Assembly (NCBI RefSeq): GCF_900215205.1
Contig: NZ_OBDY01000005.1
Span: 336,912-400,911 of the forward strand
Origin: Paractinoplanes atraurantiacus
GTDB taxonomy: Bacteria; Actinomycetota; Actinomycetes; Mycobacteriales; Micromonosporaceae
DNA: 64,000 nucleotides
Direction: 5' to 3'
Position numbers and translations under genes: made by a program. Positions 1 through 7,257 of the stretch are shown in pieces (within the stretch, counting starts at the first letter, position 1; each line of letters opens with the position of its first letter). The notes beneath the pieces are model-generated. The model saw nothing but the letters and a program-made list of their open reading frames with translations. It did not search any database and had not been told where the DNA came from.

Positions 1-2
1 AT

Positions 3-3000
3 GGGTTTATCTCGTACAGCCACTCCGGTGACGGACGGCTGGCTCCGGCCGTCCAGCGTGGCCTGCACCGCCTGGCCAAGCCGTGGCATCGACGGCGCGC
101 GCTGTGGATCTTCCGGGACCAGACCGGCCTGGCCGTGACGCCGGGTCTGTGGTCGTCGATCCAGACCGCCCTCGACGGTTCCGAGCACTTCCTGCTGATG
201 GCCTCGCCCGAGGCGGCGCAGTCGCCGTGGGTGAACAAGGAGATCGAGCACTGGATCGCCACCAAGTCGGCCGACCGGATCCTGCCGGTGGTCACCGACG
301 GCGAGTGGGACTGGGACGAGAAGCGCGGCGACTTCACCGAGGGCTCGACGGCCGTGCCGCCGGCGCTGCGGGGCGTCTTCAGCGAGGAGCCGTTCTTCCT
401 CGACCTGCGGTGGGCCCGCGGCACCGAGCACCTGAGCCTGCGGCACTCCCGTTTCCGCGACGCCATCGCCCAGCTCGCCGCCCCGATGCATGGGGTCAGC
501 AAGGACGAGCTGGAGGGTGAGGACGTCCGGCAGCACCGGCGGGCCCGGCGGCTGCTCTCCGGGGCGGCGGTGACCCTGGTCGTGCTGGCCGTGCTGGCCT
601 CGGTCACCGGGCTGTCGGCCGTGCGCAACGGCGAGCGGGCGCGGGCGGCGGCGGCCGAGTCGCTGCGGCAGCAGCAGCTGGCCGGCGACCAGCGCGCCCT
701 GGCCGAGCAGTCGGCGGCCGAGGCCCGGCGCCAGCAGGACCTGGCCAAGGACCAGCAGGCCCGCGCGGCCCGGGCCGGCGCCGCGGCCGAGGCCTCCGAG
801 CGGATGGCCCAGGAGCAGCAGGAGCTGGCCGACGAGGCCACCGCCCTGGCCGCGCGCCAGCGGCAGCTGGCCGCCCAGGCCGCGGTCCGCACCGAGCAGC
901 AGCAGCGGCTGGCGGCCCAGGCGTCCGAGCTGGCGCGGCAGCTCCAGCAGGAGGCGCTGGGGCTCAAGGAGGAGGCGCAGCGGCAGGCGAAGATCGCGGC
1001 CGAGCAGCAGCGACTGGCCCGGCAGGCGGCCACCGAGGCCAAGGCCCAGCAGGCCAAGGCCGACCAGCAGCAGCGCGTCGCGGTCAGCCGGCGGCTGATG
1101 AACCAGGCCACCACGACGATCGTCGACGACCCGAAGACGGCCCTCATGCTGGGCGCGGCGGCCCAGAGGCTCAACCCGGACGCGGCCACCCGGCGCCAGC
1201 TGACCGGCGTCGTCACGTCGACCAGTTACGCGGGCACGCTCGGCGGGGCCGTCGCCTCGGCGTACGGACCGGATGGGGTCCTGGTGTCTCTCGGCAGCGA
1301 CGGGCGGGTGGCGCTGTGGAACGTCGCCGACCCGCGCAAGCCGGCCCGAATCGCCACGCTGCCGGAGAAGGCGAGCGGCCGAATCCTGGCCCTCGGCCCG
1401 GACGGGCGCACCCTGGCCGTGGTGAACGCGCAGGGCAAGGCCGTCCTGTGGGACGTCACCAAGCGGTCCAAGCCGGCCCGGCTGGCCACCCTGCCGACCG
1501 ATCGCACGGTCACCGCCCTGGTGTTCGGCGGCGGGCTGCTGGTCACGGGTGACGCCGCGGGCGGCACGGCCGTCTGGGACCTGACCGACCGCGCGCAGCC
1601 GGCCCTGCAGTCCAAGCCCACCGATCAGGACACCTATCCGGTGCTGCACCTCGCGCTCAGCCCGAACGGACGCCTGCTGATCGTGGACAAGGCGCGGTTC
1701 GTTCCCGTCTTCGACCTGAGCGAGCCGGCCGACCCGGCCGATCTCGACGGCTTCCTCAGCTTCGGGGCGTCGCCGATGGCGTTCAGCCCGGACGGCGCCA
1801 CCCTGGCCGTCGGCCTCGACGAGGGCTCGGTGGCTCTGTGGAACATGAAGAACCGCACTCCGAAGATGGCCGTCCAGGGGGTCCCGCCGGGTCCGGGTGA
1901 GGACGACGATCCCGCGGACAGCAGCCCTCCCCCGGGCTTCCCGGACATGCCCGACGAGGACGACGACCCGTACGACACGCGGACCGGCCTGTCCGGACAG
2001 GTCACCTCGCTCGCGTACAGCGCCGACGGCAGCCTGCTGGCCGCCGGCGACCAGAACGGCACGGCGGCCCTGTGGGACGAGTCGGCCACGCGCAGCCCCG
2101 GCGCCATCGCCACCGTGAAAGCGCACGGCCCGGTCACCGCGGTGTCACTCGCCCCGGGCGCCGGCACGCTGGTCACCGCCGACGCCTCGGGCACGGGCAC
2201 CCTGTGGAAGGTGACGCCGCCCGGCGCGCCCACCTCGCTGGCCACCCTGGCCGTGCCGGGCGGGAACGCCGAGGCCACGGTGTTCGGCCCGGACGGGCGG
2301 TCGCTGGTCGCGGCCGGCTCCAACGGCACGGCCAGCACGTGGAACACCGCCAACCCGAGCCGCCCGGTCCGCGGCGCCGACCGGACCCTGCGCGACGAAT
2401 CGGTCCGGGCGGTGGCCTTCGGGCCCGACCGCCGCACGGTCGCGACCGTCACCGCCAAGAGCGGGACGCTGCGGGTGGGCGCGACCACGCTGACCACCCT
2501 GCCCGATGAGGTGCGGGGAACCAACGCGATGGCGTTCAGCCCCGACGGGCGCACCCTGGCCGTGGTCGCCGACTCCACCACGATGATGCTGTGGGACGTG
2601 TCCAACCGGGCCCGCCCGGTCCTGCGGGCGCGGCTCACCGGCAGCTTCGGCACGGCCGTGGCGTTCAGCCCCGACGGGACCGCCCTGGCCACCGGCGGCG
2701 ACAGCGACCCGTCGGTCACGCTGTGGAGCCTGGCCGACCGCGCCGCGCCGGCCCGGCTCGCGGCCCTGACCGGGCACAGCGACGCGGTCCAGTCGATCGC
2801 GTTCACCCCCGACGGCCACACGCTGGCCAGCGGCGGCTTCGACAAGACCACGCTGCTGTGGGACGTCACCGACCGGGCCCGTCCGCTGCGGCTGGCCAGC
2901 CTGCCCAGCAAGGGCGGGTGGGTACGCTCGGTGGCCTTCAGCCCCAACGGGCGCACCCTGGCCACGGGCGAGGCCGGCTACACGACGACCCTGTGGGACA

Positions 3001-3281
3001 CCGCCGTCCCGGCCGCGCCGATCCAGCTCGGCACGGTGCGCTCCAGCAAGGGCGCCGAGGTGCGGCAGGTGACCTTCGGCGGCGACGGGCGCACGCTGGC
3101 GGTAACCAGCCAGTCGGTCCGTGAGCCGGCGACGGTCACGCTGTGGAGCTACAGCAAGCTCAACAGCCTGCGCGCCGACCCGGCCGGGTACGCCTGCGCG
3201 ATCACCGGGCGGGGCCTGACGTCGGCCGAGTGGGCCCGCTTCGTCCCCGAGCTGAAATACCGGCGCACCTGCGGCGGGTGA
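3..3281 (+). CDS. TIR - transmembrane - coiled-coil - WD40 protein (5' end outside window)
   Basis: The frame is open from the window edge. The first codons read FISYSHSGDGRLAP, the canonical first strand of a TIR domain, so the true start lies upstream. The TIR domain runs to about codon 135 and keeps the WxxxE motif of NAD-cleaving TIRs (SPWVNKE, Glu codon at 240-242). A single membrane helix follows (about 558-615), then an Ala/Gln/Glu-rich coiled coil (about 620-1110). I count 14 WD40-type repeats to the C-terminus, enough for two seven-bladed propellers. An Asp-rich loop (about 1890-1985) interrupts the repeats between blades 5 and 6. The C-terminal tail (CAITGRGLTSAEW ... YRRTC) is one often seen at the end of actinobacterial WD40 proteins. 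By family, a membrane-anchored sensor or effector; NADase activity and immune role are inferred. Domain calls are firm, function is not. Confidence 0.9.
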   Translation, partial: GFISYSHSGDGRLAPAVQRGLHRLAKPWHRRRALWIFRDQTGLAVTPGLWSSIQTALDGSEHFLLMASPEAAQSPWVNKEIEHWIATKSADRILPVVTDGEWDWDEKRGDFTEGSTAVPPALRGVFSEEPFFLDLRWARGTEHLSLRHSRFRDAIAQLAAPMHGVSKDELEGEDVRQHRRARRLLSGAAVTLVVLAVLASVTGLSAVRNGERARAAAAESLRQQQLAGDQRALAEQSAAEARRQQDLAKDQQARAARAGAAAEASERMAQEQQELADEATALAARQRQLAAQAAVRTEQQQRLAAQASELARQLQQEALGLKEEAQRQAKIAAEQQRLARQAATEAKAQQAKADQQQRVAVSRRLMNQATTTIVDDPKTALMLGAAAQRLNPDAATRRQLTGVVTSTSYAGTLGGAVASAYGPDGVLVSLGSDGRVALWNVADPRKPARIATLPEKASGRILALGPDGRTLAVVNAQGKAVLWDVTKRSKPARLATLPTDRTVTALVFGGGLLVTGDAAGGTAVWDLTDRAQPALQSKPTDQDTYPVLHLALSPNGRLLIVDKARFVPVFDLSEPADPADLDGFLSFGASPMAFSPDGATLAVGLDEGSVALWNMKNRTPKMAVQGVPPGPGEDDDPADSSPPPGFPDMPDEDDDPYDTRTGLSGQVTSLAYSADGSLLAAGDQNGTAALWDESATRSPGAIATVKAHGPVTAVSLAPGAGTLVTADASGTGTLWKVTPPGAPTSLATLAVPGGNAEATVFGPDGRSLVAAGSNGTASTWNTANPSRPVRGADRTLRDESVRAVAFGPDRRTVATVTAKSGTLRVGATTLTTLPDEVRGTNAMAFSPDGRTLAVVADSTTMMLWDVSNRARPVLRARLTGSFGTAVAFSPDGTALATGGDSDPSVTLWSLADRAAPARLAALTGHSDAVQSIAFTPDGHTLASGGFDKTTLLWDVTDRARPLRLASLPSKGGWVRSVAFSPNGRTLATGEAGYTTTLWDTAVPAAPIQLGTVRSSKGAEVRQVTFGGDGRTLAVTSQSVREPATVTLWSYSKLNSLRADPAGYACAITGRGLTSAEWARFVPELKYRRTCGG

Positions 3282-3326
3282 CGCGACGATTACGCCGCAT
3301 CTGCGCACTGGAGTAGGCCGCCCGGG

Positions 3327-3563
3327 TTGAGCAGAGTACCGGTCATGCCGACCACTCAGGCCGACGCGACCCGGCGGCCCCCCATGGAGTCGCTGTTGCG
3401 GGATCTCCCGGAGCCCCACCGGGAGATCCTCGTCGCGACGTACTTCCGCCGCCGCACGCCCCAGGAGGCGGCGAAGGCTCTGGGTCTGCCTCAGGCCGAG
3501 GTCAGGGCCAGGTTGTACGAGGCCATGCGCACCCTGTCGGCGGTGGTCTCCCGGGCTCAGTAA
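3327..3563 (+). CDS. small sigma-70 region 4-like DNA-binding protein
   Basis: A 78-residue protein made up almost wholly of a sigma-70 region 4 type helix-turn-helix: LPEPHREILVATYFRRRTPQEAAKALGLPQAEVRARLYEAMRTL. Region 2 is absent, so it cannot work as a complete sigma factor; it may be a stand-alone regulator or a remnant. TTG at 3327 follows a GGAG about 13 bases upstream; ATG at 3345 is an alternative. It lies 45 bp after the TIR-WD40 gene on the same strand and may be co-transcribed with it. Confidence 0.65.
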   Translation: MSRVPVMPTTQADATRRPPMESLLRDLPEPHREILVATYFRRRTPQEAAKALGLPQAEVRARLYEAMRTLSAVVSRAQ

Positions 3564-3865
3564 CCGCCCGAGGGGTCGAACCCCAGACCGTGCACGACGC
3601 CCGACAAAACGATGGCGGCGCCCATGGCGACGCCGATCAGCACGGCACCGACGATCACCATGATCAGCACGGCCTTGCTCATCCCGCCGAGCCCCTCGGC
3701 CAGCACCTGGCCGACGGTGGGCTTGGGCCAGGTGAGGGGCGGATAGACGTGGGCCTCGACCTTCTCCGGCTCCGGCGCTGTGGTTTTCTCCGGCTCGACC
3801 GGGGTGACGATGACGCCGGTTGTGCGCTGCGGCCGTTCGGTCGCCTTGGTCCCTTGCAGCAACAT
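3557..3865 (-). CDS. hypothetical single-pass membrane protein
   Basis: 102 residues. The ATG at 3865 is chosen because AAAGGAG sits 8 bases upstream; the open frame extends further but without a better ribosome site. A Pro/Glu-rich N-terminal half (VEPEKTTAPEPEKVEAH) is followed by one strong membrane helix (AVLIMVIVGAVLIGVAMGAA) and a short Gly-rich tail. No family recognised. It is convergent with, and overlaps by 7 bp, the preceding sigma-like gene. Confidence 0.6.
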   Translation of the reverse strand: MLLQGTKATERPQRTTGVIVTPVEPEKTTAPEPEKVEAHVYPPLTWPKPTVGQVLAEGLGGMSKAVLIMVIVGAVLIGVAMGAAIVLSGVVHGLGFDPSGGY

Positions 3866-4043
3866 GATCCGACTCCTTTGCCTCTTAGCCGAAGCATGAT
3901 CCTCGGAGAACCCGCCGGTCACGGTCGATCGGCTAGTCTTTTTGCCCGAATTACGGTCATGTCCGGATTATGGCGAAGCTGATATGACCCTCCCGGCGAG
4001 CCCCGATCCTTATGCTGATCGGCATCGATGCGAGGGAGTGTCC

Positions 4044-5150
4044 ATGCTGAGAACGGCGCGCGCGGTGACGGCCCTGCTGGCCCTGGGAATCACGCTGCTC
4101 TGGGCCCCGGCCGCGATGTCGGCCACCACCCTGACCGTCGCCCAGGCGATCAGCGGCCAGAGCGGCACCGGAACGGTCCGGGGCTACGTGGTCGGCGAGC
4201 CGACGGCCACCTCGACCGTACGGACGAGCGGTTTCACCGGCGACACCGCGCTCGCCCTGGCCGACAGCAGCACCGAGACGAACACCGCCAACATGCTGTA
4301 CGTCCAGATCACCACCTCGTACCGCAGCGCCTTCGGACTGCGGACCAACCCCGGGCTGATGCGGACCGCGATCACCGTGACCGGGACGTTGACCGCCTAC
4401 TTCTCCCACCCGGGACTGAAGTCGCCAACCGCGATGAGCAAGGGGACGACCACTCCCCCTGCGGATGACTACTACGCGGCCGCCGCCGGCAAGTCGGGCG
4501 CCGCGTTGAAAAGCTCCCTGCACACGATCATCTCGAACGGGATGACCAAGCTGTCGTACGACGCGGTGTGGAACGCCCTGAAGGTCACCGACCAGGACCC
4601 GGCGAACGCGGCCAACGTGATCCTGCTCTACTCCGGCGCCAGCCGGGCCAAGACCCTCAACGGCGGCAACGCCGGCAACTGGAACCGCGAACACGTCTGG
4701 GCCAAGTCACACGGCGACTTCGGCACCGCCACCGGCCCCGGCACCGACCTGCACCACCTGCGCCCCGAGGACGTCGCGGTCAACGCCCTGCGCGACAACA
4801 AAGACTTCGACACCGGCGGCAGCGCCGCCACCGGAGCCCCCGGCAACTACACCGACGCCGACTCGTGGGAGCCCCGCAACGCCGTCAAGGGCGACGTGGC
4901 CCGCATGATCTTCTACATGGCCGTCCGCTACGAGGGCGACGACGCGTGGCCCGACCTCGAGGTCGACAACGCCACCACCGGCGGCAGCGCCCCACGCCTG
5001 GGCAAGCTCTCGGCCCTGCTCCAGTGGAACACCCAGGACCCGCCGGACGCCGCCGAGCGCAACCGCAACCAGATCATCTACACCTCGTACCAACACAACC
5101 GAAACCCGTTCATCGACCACCCCGAGTGGGCCGCCTCGATCTTCGGGTGA
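4044..5150 (+). CDS. secreted endonuclease I family nuclease
   Basis: 368 residues from the ATG at 4044, which has GAGGGAG about 7 bases upstream. A signal peptide (residues 1-27, cleaved near AMSA) leads into an OB-fold-like module (TLTVAQAISGQSGTGTVRGYV). The second half is an EndA/NucM-type nuclease: NWNREHVWAKSH carries the His and Asn of the beta-beta-alpha-metal site, followed by DLHHLRPEDVAVNALRDN and the C-terminal NRNPFIDHPEW motif. It should cut extracellular DNA, presumably for nutrient supply or competition. OB module plus endonuclease I is a known secreted-nuclease arrangement in actinobacteria. Confidence 0.88.
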   Translation: MLRTARAVTALLALGITLLWAPAAMSATTLTVAQAISGQSGTGTVRGYVVGEPTATSTVRTSGFTGDTALALADSSTETNTANMLYVQITTSYRSAFGLRTNPGLMRTAITVTGTLTAYFSHPGLKSPTAMSKGTTTPPADDYYAAAAGKSGAALKSSLHTIISNGMTKLSYDAVWNALKVTDQDPANAANVILLYSGASRAKTLNGGNAGNWNREHVWAKSHGDFGTATGPGTDLHHLRPEDVAVNALRDNKDFDTGGSAATGAPGNYTDADSWEPRNAVKGDVARMIFYMAVRYEGDDAWPDLEVDNATTGGSAPRLGKLSALLQWNTQDPPDAAERNRNQIIYTSYQHNRNPFIDHPEWAASIFG

Positions 5151-5208
5151 AGGTGGCGTGAGCCACGGTGATCAGGCTTCGGACGGTGTCGTTCGTATGA
5201 TGGCGGGC

Positions 5209-5460
5209 ATGACTGATCAAGCGACACCCGAGCAGCTGCGGCAGGAACTCAAGGACATCGATGCCGAGCTGGCCGAGCTTCGGCGGGTTGTGGGGGACGC
5301 GCAGGGGCGCCGGGGTGAGGACGGCGACACCTCCGAGGGGTTCCAGGAGCCGGAGGACATCGCCACCGAGCTGACCGGGATCAACGAGACCGAGGCCGTC
5401 ATCGACGTGCTGGTGCAGCGCCGCGAGCGGGTCGAGGCCCAGCTCAAGAACCTGAGCTGA
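5209..5460 (+). CDS. small coiled-coil protein, function unknown
   Basis: 83 residues starting MTDQATPEQLRQEL. The ATG at 5209 is preferred over the GTG at 5158 because the conserved-looking helix starts here, although no strong Shine-Dalgarno sequence is visible. The protein is highly charged and helical: an N-terminal coiled coil (LRQELKDIDAELAELRR), a Gly/Asp-rich linker and a second helix (ETEAVIDVLVQRRERVEAQL). No catalytic motif. It faces the MerR gene tail to tail with 5 bp between them. Confidence 0.65.
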   Translation: MTDQATPEQLRQELKDIDAELAELRRVVGDAQGRRGEDGDTSEGFQEPEDIATELTGINETEAVIDVLVQRRERVEAQLKNLS

Positions 5461-5465
5461 GCCTC

Positions 5466-5783
5466 TCAGGCGCCGGCCTCCTGCTGGCGCCGGTAGTTCT
5501 CGTTCTGCCTCAGGGCCTCCTCGAGCTGGTCCTCGAGGATGATGATGCGGCAGGCCGCCTCCAGGGCGGTGCCCTGCTCGACCATCTCCCGGGCCCGCGC
5601 GGCCAGGCGCAGCTGATATCGGGAGTACCGGCGGTGCCCGCCGGACGAACGCAACGGGGTGATCAGTTTCGCCTCGCCGAGGCGGCGCAGGAAGTCCTGT
5701 GAGGCGCCGGTGATCTCCGCGGCGCGGCCCATCGTGTAGGCGGGGTAGTCCTCGTCGCCGAACATGTCGTCGGGTTGGGCCAT
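5466..5783 (-). CDS. MerR-family transcriptional regulator
   Basis: 105 residues from the ATG at 5783, with GGAGAAG 8 bases upstream; an in-frame ATG at 5789 is too close to that site. The N-terminal winged helix is clear: YTMGRAAEITGASQDFLRR ... GGHRRYSRYQLRLA, the HRRY being the MerR wing signature. A short coiled-coil dimerisation helix follows (ACRIIILEDQLEEALRQN). There is no effector domain or metal-binding cysteine, so this is a minimal MerR/BldC-type regulator. Its leader carries the perfect hairpin at 5806-5830. Confidence 0.85.
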   Translation of the reverse strand: MAQPDDMFGDEDYPAYTMGRAAEITGASQDFLRRLGEAKLITPLRSSGGHRRYSRYQLRLAARAREMVEQGTALEAACRIIILEDQLEEALRQNENYRRQQEAGA

Positions 5784-5805
5784 AGACATCTCTTCTCCAT
5801 GACGA

Positions 5806-5830
5806 GGGCCCCGGCGGATCGCCGGGGCCC
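5806..5830 (-). promoter_or_regulatory. perfect GC hairpin in the leader of the MerR gene
   Basis: GGGCCCCGGCG and CGCCGGGGCCC form 11-bp perfectly paired arms around a 3-base loop (GAT). The hairpin lies 22 bases upstream of the MerR ATG, between the AT-richer upstream region and the ribosome site. No U-tract follows in either direction, so it is not a classical intrinsic terminator. A leader structure or a protein-binding palindrome is equally possible. Confidence 0.55.
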
Positions 5831-6189
5831 AGGGTTTACGGGATGAACGTATCCGCACCACTGGGGTGCGAGGATCGCAAATGCGTGACCGGAGACCACC
5901 TCTCGTTCGATGGAAACTGCGGTGACCGCCCCTGAAGGCGGCGATCCAACGGCGTTCAGCCCTCCCTTTCCTCTGTTTCCTTCACTTGCCATGCTGTCGT
6001 GCTGCCCGCCGGCGCCGGAGCCCCACGCAAATCCCTGGCCCCAACACGTGCGACGAGCTCTTTCCGTGCGGCGTGGCCGCTTATGCCGAGCGAGCCCACG
6101 ACATGGGTCCGGGCCCTGCTTGACGCTCGGTCATTTCGTCGGCGTCTTTCACGATCTCTTTGTTCGACACCAGGAACATTAGTGGACAC
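5831..6189. other. intergenic region with no recognised gene
   Basis: About 360 bases between the MerR leader and the amidohydrolase gene. The small open frames here have no family resemblance, poor codon bias and no convincing ribosome sites. Base composition is lower in G+C than the surroundings. There is a short inverted repeat GCACC...GGTGC at 5855-5869, possibly part of the MerR promoter. I looked for a tRNA and common riboswitch cores and saw none I could defend. Confidence 0.4.
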
Positions 6190-6231
6190 CGCCGAGAAAA
6201 TCTAGTCACCGGATCATAGATTTTCTCGGCG
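6190..6231 (-). terminator. hairpin overlapping the end of the amidohydrolase gene
   Basis: CGCCGAGAAAATCTA (6190-6204) pairs perfectly with TAGATTTTCTCGGCG (6217-6231), a 15-bp stem with a 12-base loop. One arm encodes the last residues of the amidohydrolase and the stop codon is in the loop. It is the strongest hairpin near the gene's 3' end and is placed to act as its terminator, though no long U-run follows. Confidence 0.6.
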
Positions 6232-7201
6232 TGTCGCCGAGGTCGATGCCGTAGAGGCCGGCCGCGTTCCCGGCGGCGAAGCGCTGCCCGTCCTCCGGCG
6301 ACGGGAACTCGGACAGGAACGCGGCGATGTCCTCGCGGGTGGGCTGCTGAAACGGGTAGTCCGTGGAGAAGAGCAGACGGTCGGGGGTGGTGACCGTCAA
6401 GGCGTGGCGCAGCAGAGCCGGGCTGAGCATGCCGGACGCGGTGATGTGGAAGTTCGCGCGGATGTAGTCGGAGACCCGGCGCGGCAGCCCGGCCACCCGG
6501 GCCAGGCTGTCCGCCCGGTCCAGCCAGAACAGCAGCATCTCGCCCCAGTGGCCCAGCACGACCTGGAGGCCGGGATGCCGGTCGAAGTTGCCCCGCAGGA
6601 TCAGGCGCAGAGCCGCGGTGGCGGCGTCGAGATGCCAGCCCCAGCCGAAGGTCGCCAAGGCGAGGTCGGTTTGCGGGCCGAAGCCGCGGTACGAGGCGTC
6701 ACGCACCGCCGGTGACGGCAGCTGCGGGTGCAGGAAGACCGGCTGCCGGAGCCGGGCCGCCGCCGCGAGGAAGTCGTCATAGGCCGGGTCGTCCAGGAAC
6801 CGGTCACCGCTGCGGCCGTAGACCATCGCGCCCACGTGACCCAGGCCGGCCGCGCGTTCCAGCTCGGCCGCGACCTCGCCAGGCGCCGACATGGGCAGCG
6901 CCGCCATCGCCCGGAGCCGCGACGGGTGGGCGGCGACGGCGGACGCGGCCAGGTCGTTGGCGGCGCGGCTCAGCCGTACGGCCGAATCGGGGTCAAGGGC
7001 TTGGGTTCCCGGCGGGGTCAAGGCGAGCACGGAGACGTCGATGCCCTGGGCGTCCATGGCGGCGATCCGGCCGGCCGACAGATCCGCGAGGCGTTCGCGA
7101 TGGTCGCCGAGCTCGTTGAAGGCGAGGCTTTCGTCCCGGCCGGCGAGGGCGGAGGCGAGTTCCGGCAGCATCCAGTGTTCTTCGATGGCGATCAGAGTCA
7201 C
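6206..7201 (-). CDS. amidohydrolase-2 family protein, gamma-resorcylate decarboxylase-like
   Basis: 331 residues. The N-terminus MTLIAIEEHW matches the IALEEH signature of the 2,3-dihydroxybenzoate/gamma-resorcylate decarboxylase branch, where the usual HxH is replaced by ExH. Other metal and catalytic elements follow in order: FLHPQ, LGHWGE (His) and STDYPF (Asp) near the C-terminus. Known relatives are non-oxidative decarboxylases of hydroxybenzoates or other TIM-barrel hydrolases; the substrate here is unknown. It is divergent from the Lrp-type regulator with a 56-bp gap, so that regulator is its likely controller. Confidence 0.8.
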   Translation of the reverse strand: MTLIAIEEHWMLPELASALAGRDESLAFNELGDHRERLADLSAGRIAAMDAQGIDVSVLALTPPGTQALDPDSAVRLSRAANDLAASAVAAHPSRLRAMAALPMSAPGEVAAELERAAGLGHVGAMVYGRSGDRFLDDPAYDDFLAAAARLRQPVFLHPQLPSPAVRDASYRGFGPQTDLALATFGWGWHLDAATAALRLILRGNFDRHPGLQVVLGHWGEMLLFWLDRADSLARVAGLPRRVSDYIRANFHITASGMLSPALLRHALTVTTPDRLLFSTDYPFQQPTREDIAAFLSEFPSPEDGQRFAAGNAAGLYGIDLGDTPRKSMIR

Positions 7202-7257
7202 CGGTGAAGCATTGGTCGCGGCCCGACCGTCACCTTTGCTGGACGTAGGATTCCGTC

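Noticed and set aside
5831..6189. Riboswitch, tRNA or small gene in the longest intergenic region
   Set aside because: No cloverleaf or known riboswitch core could be traced, and the small frames have poor codon use.
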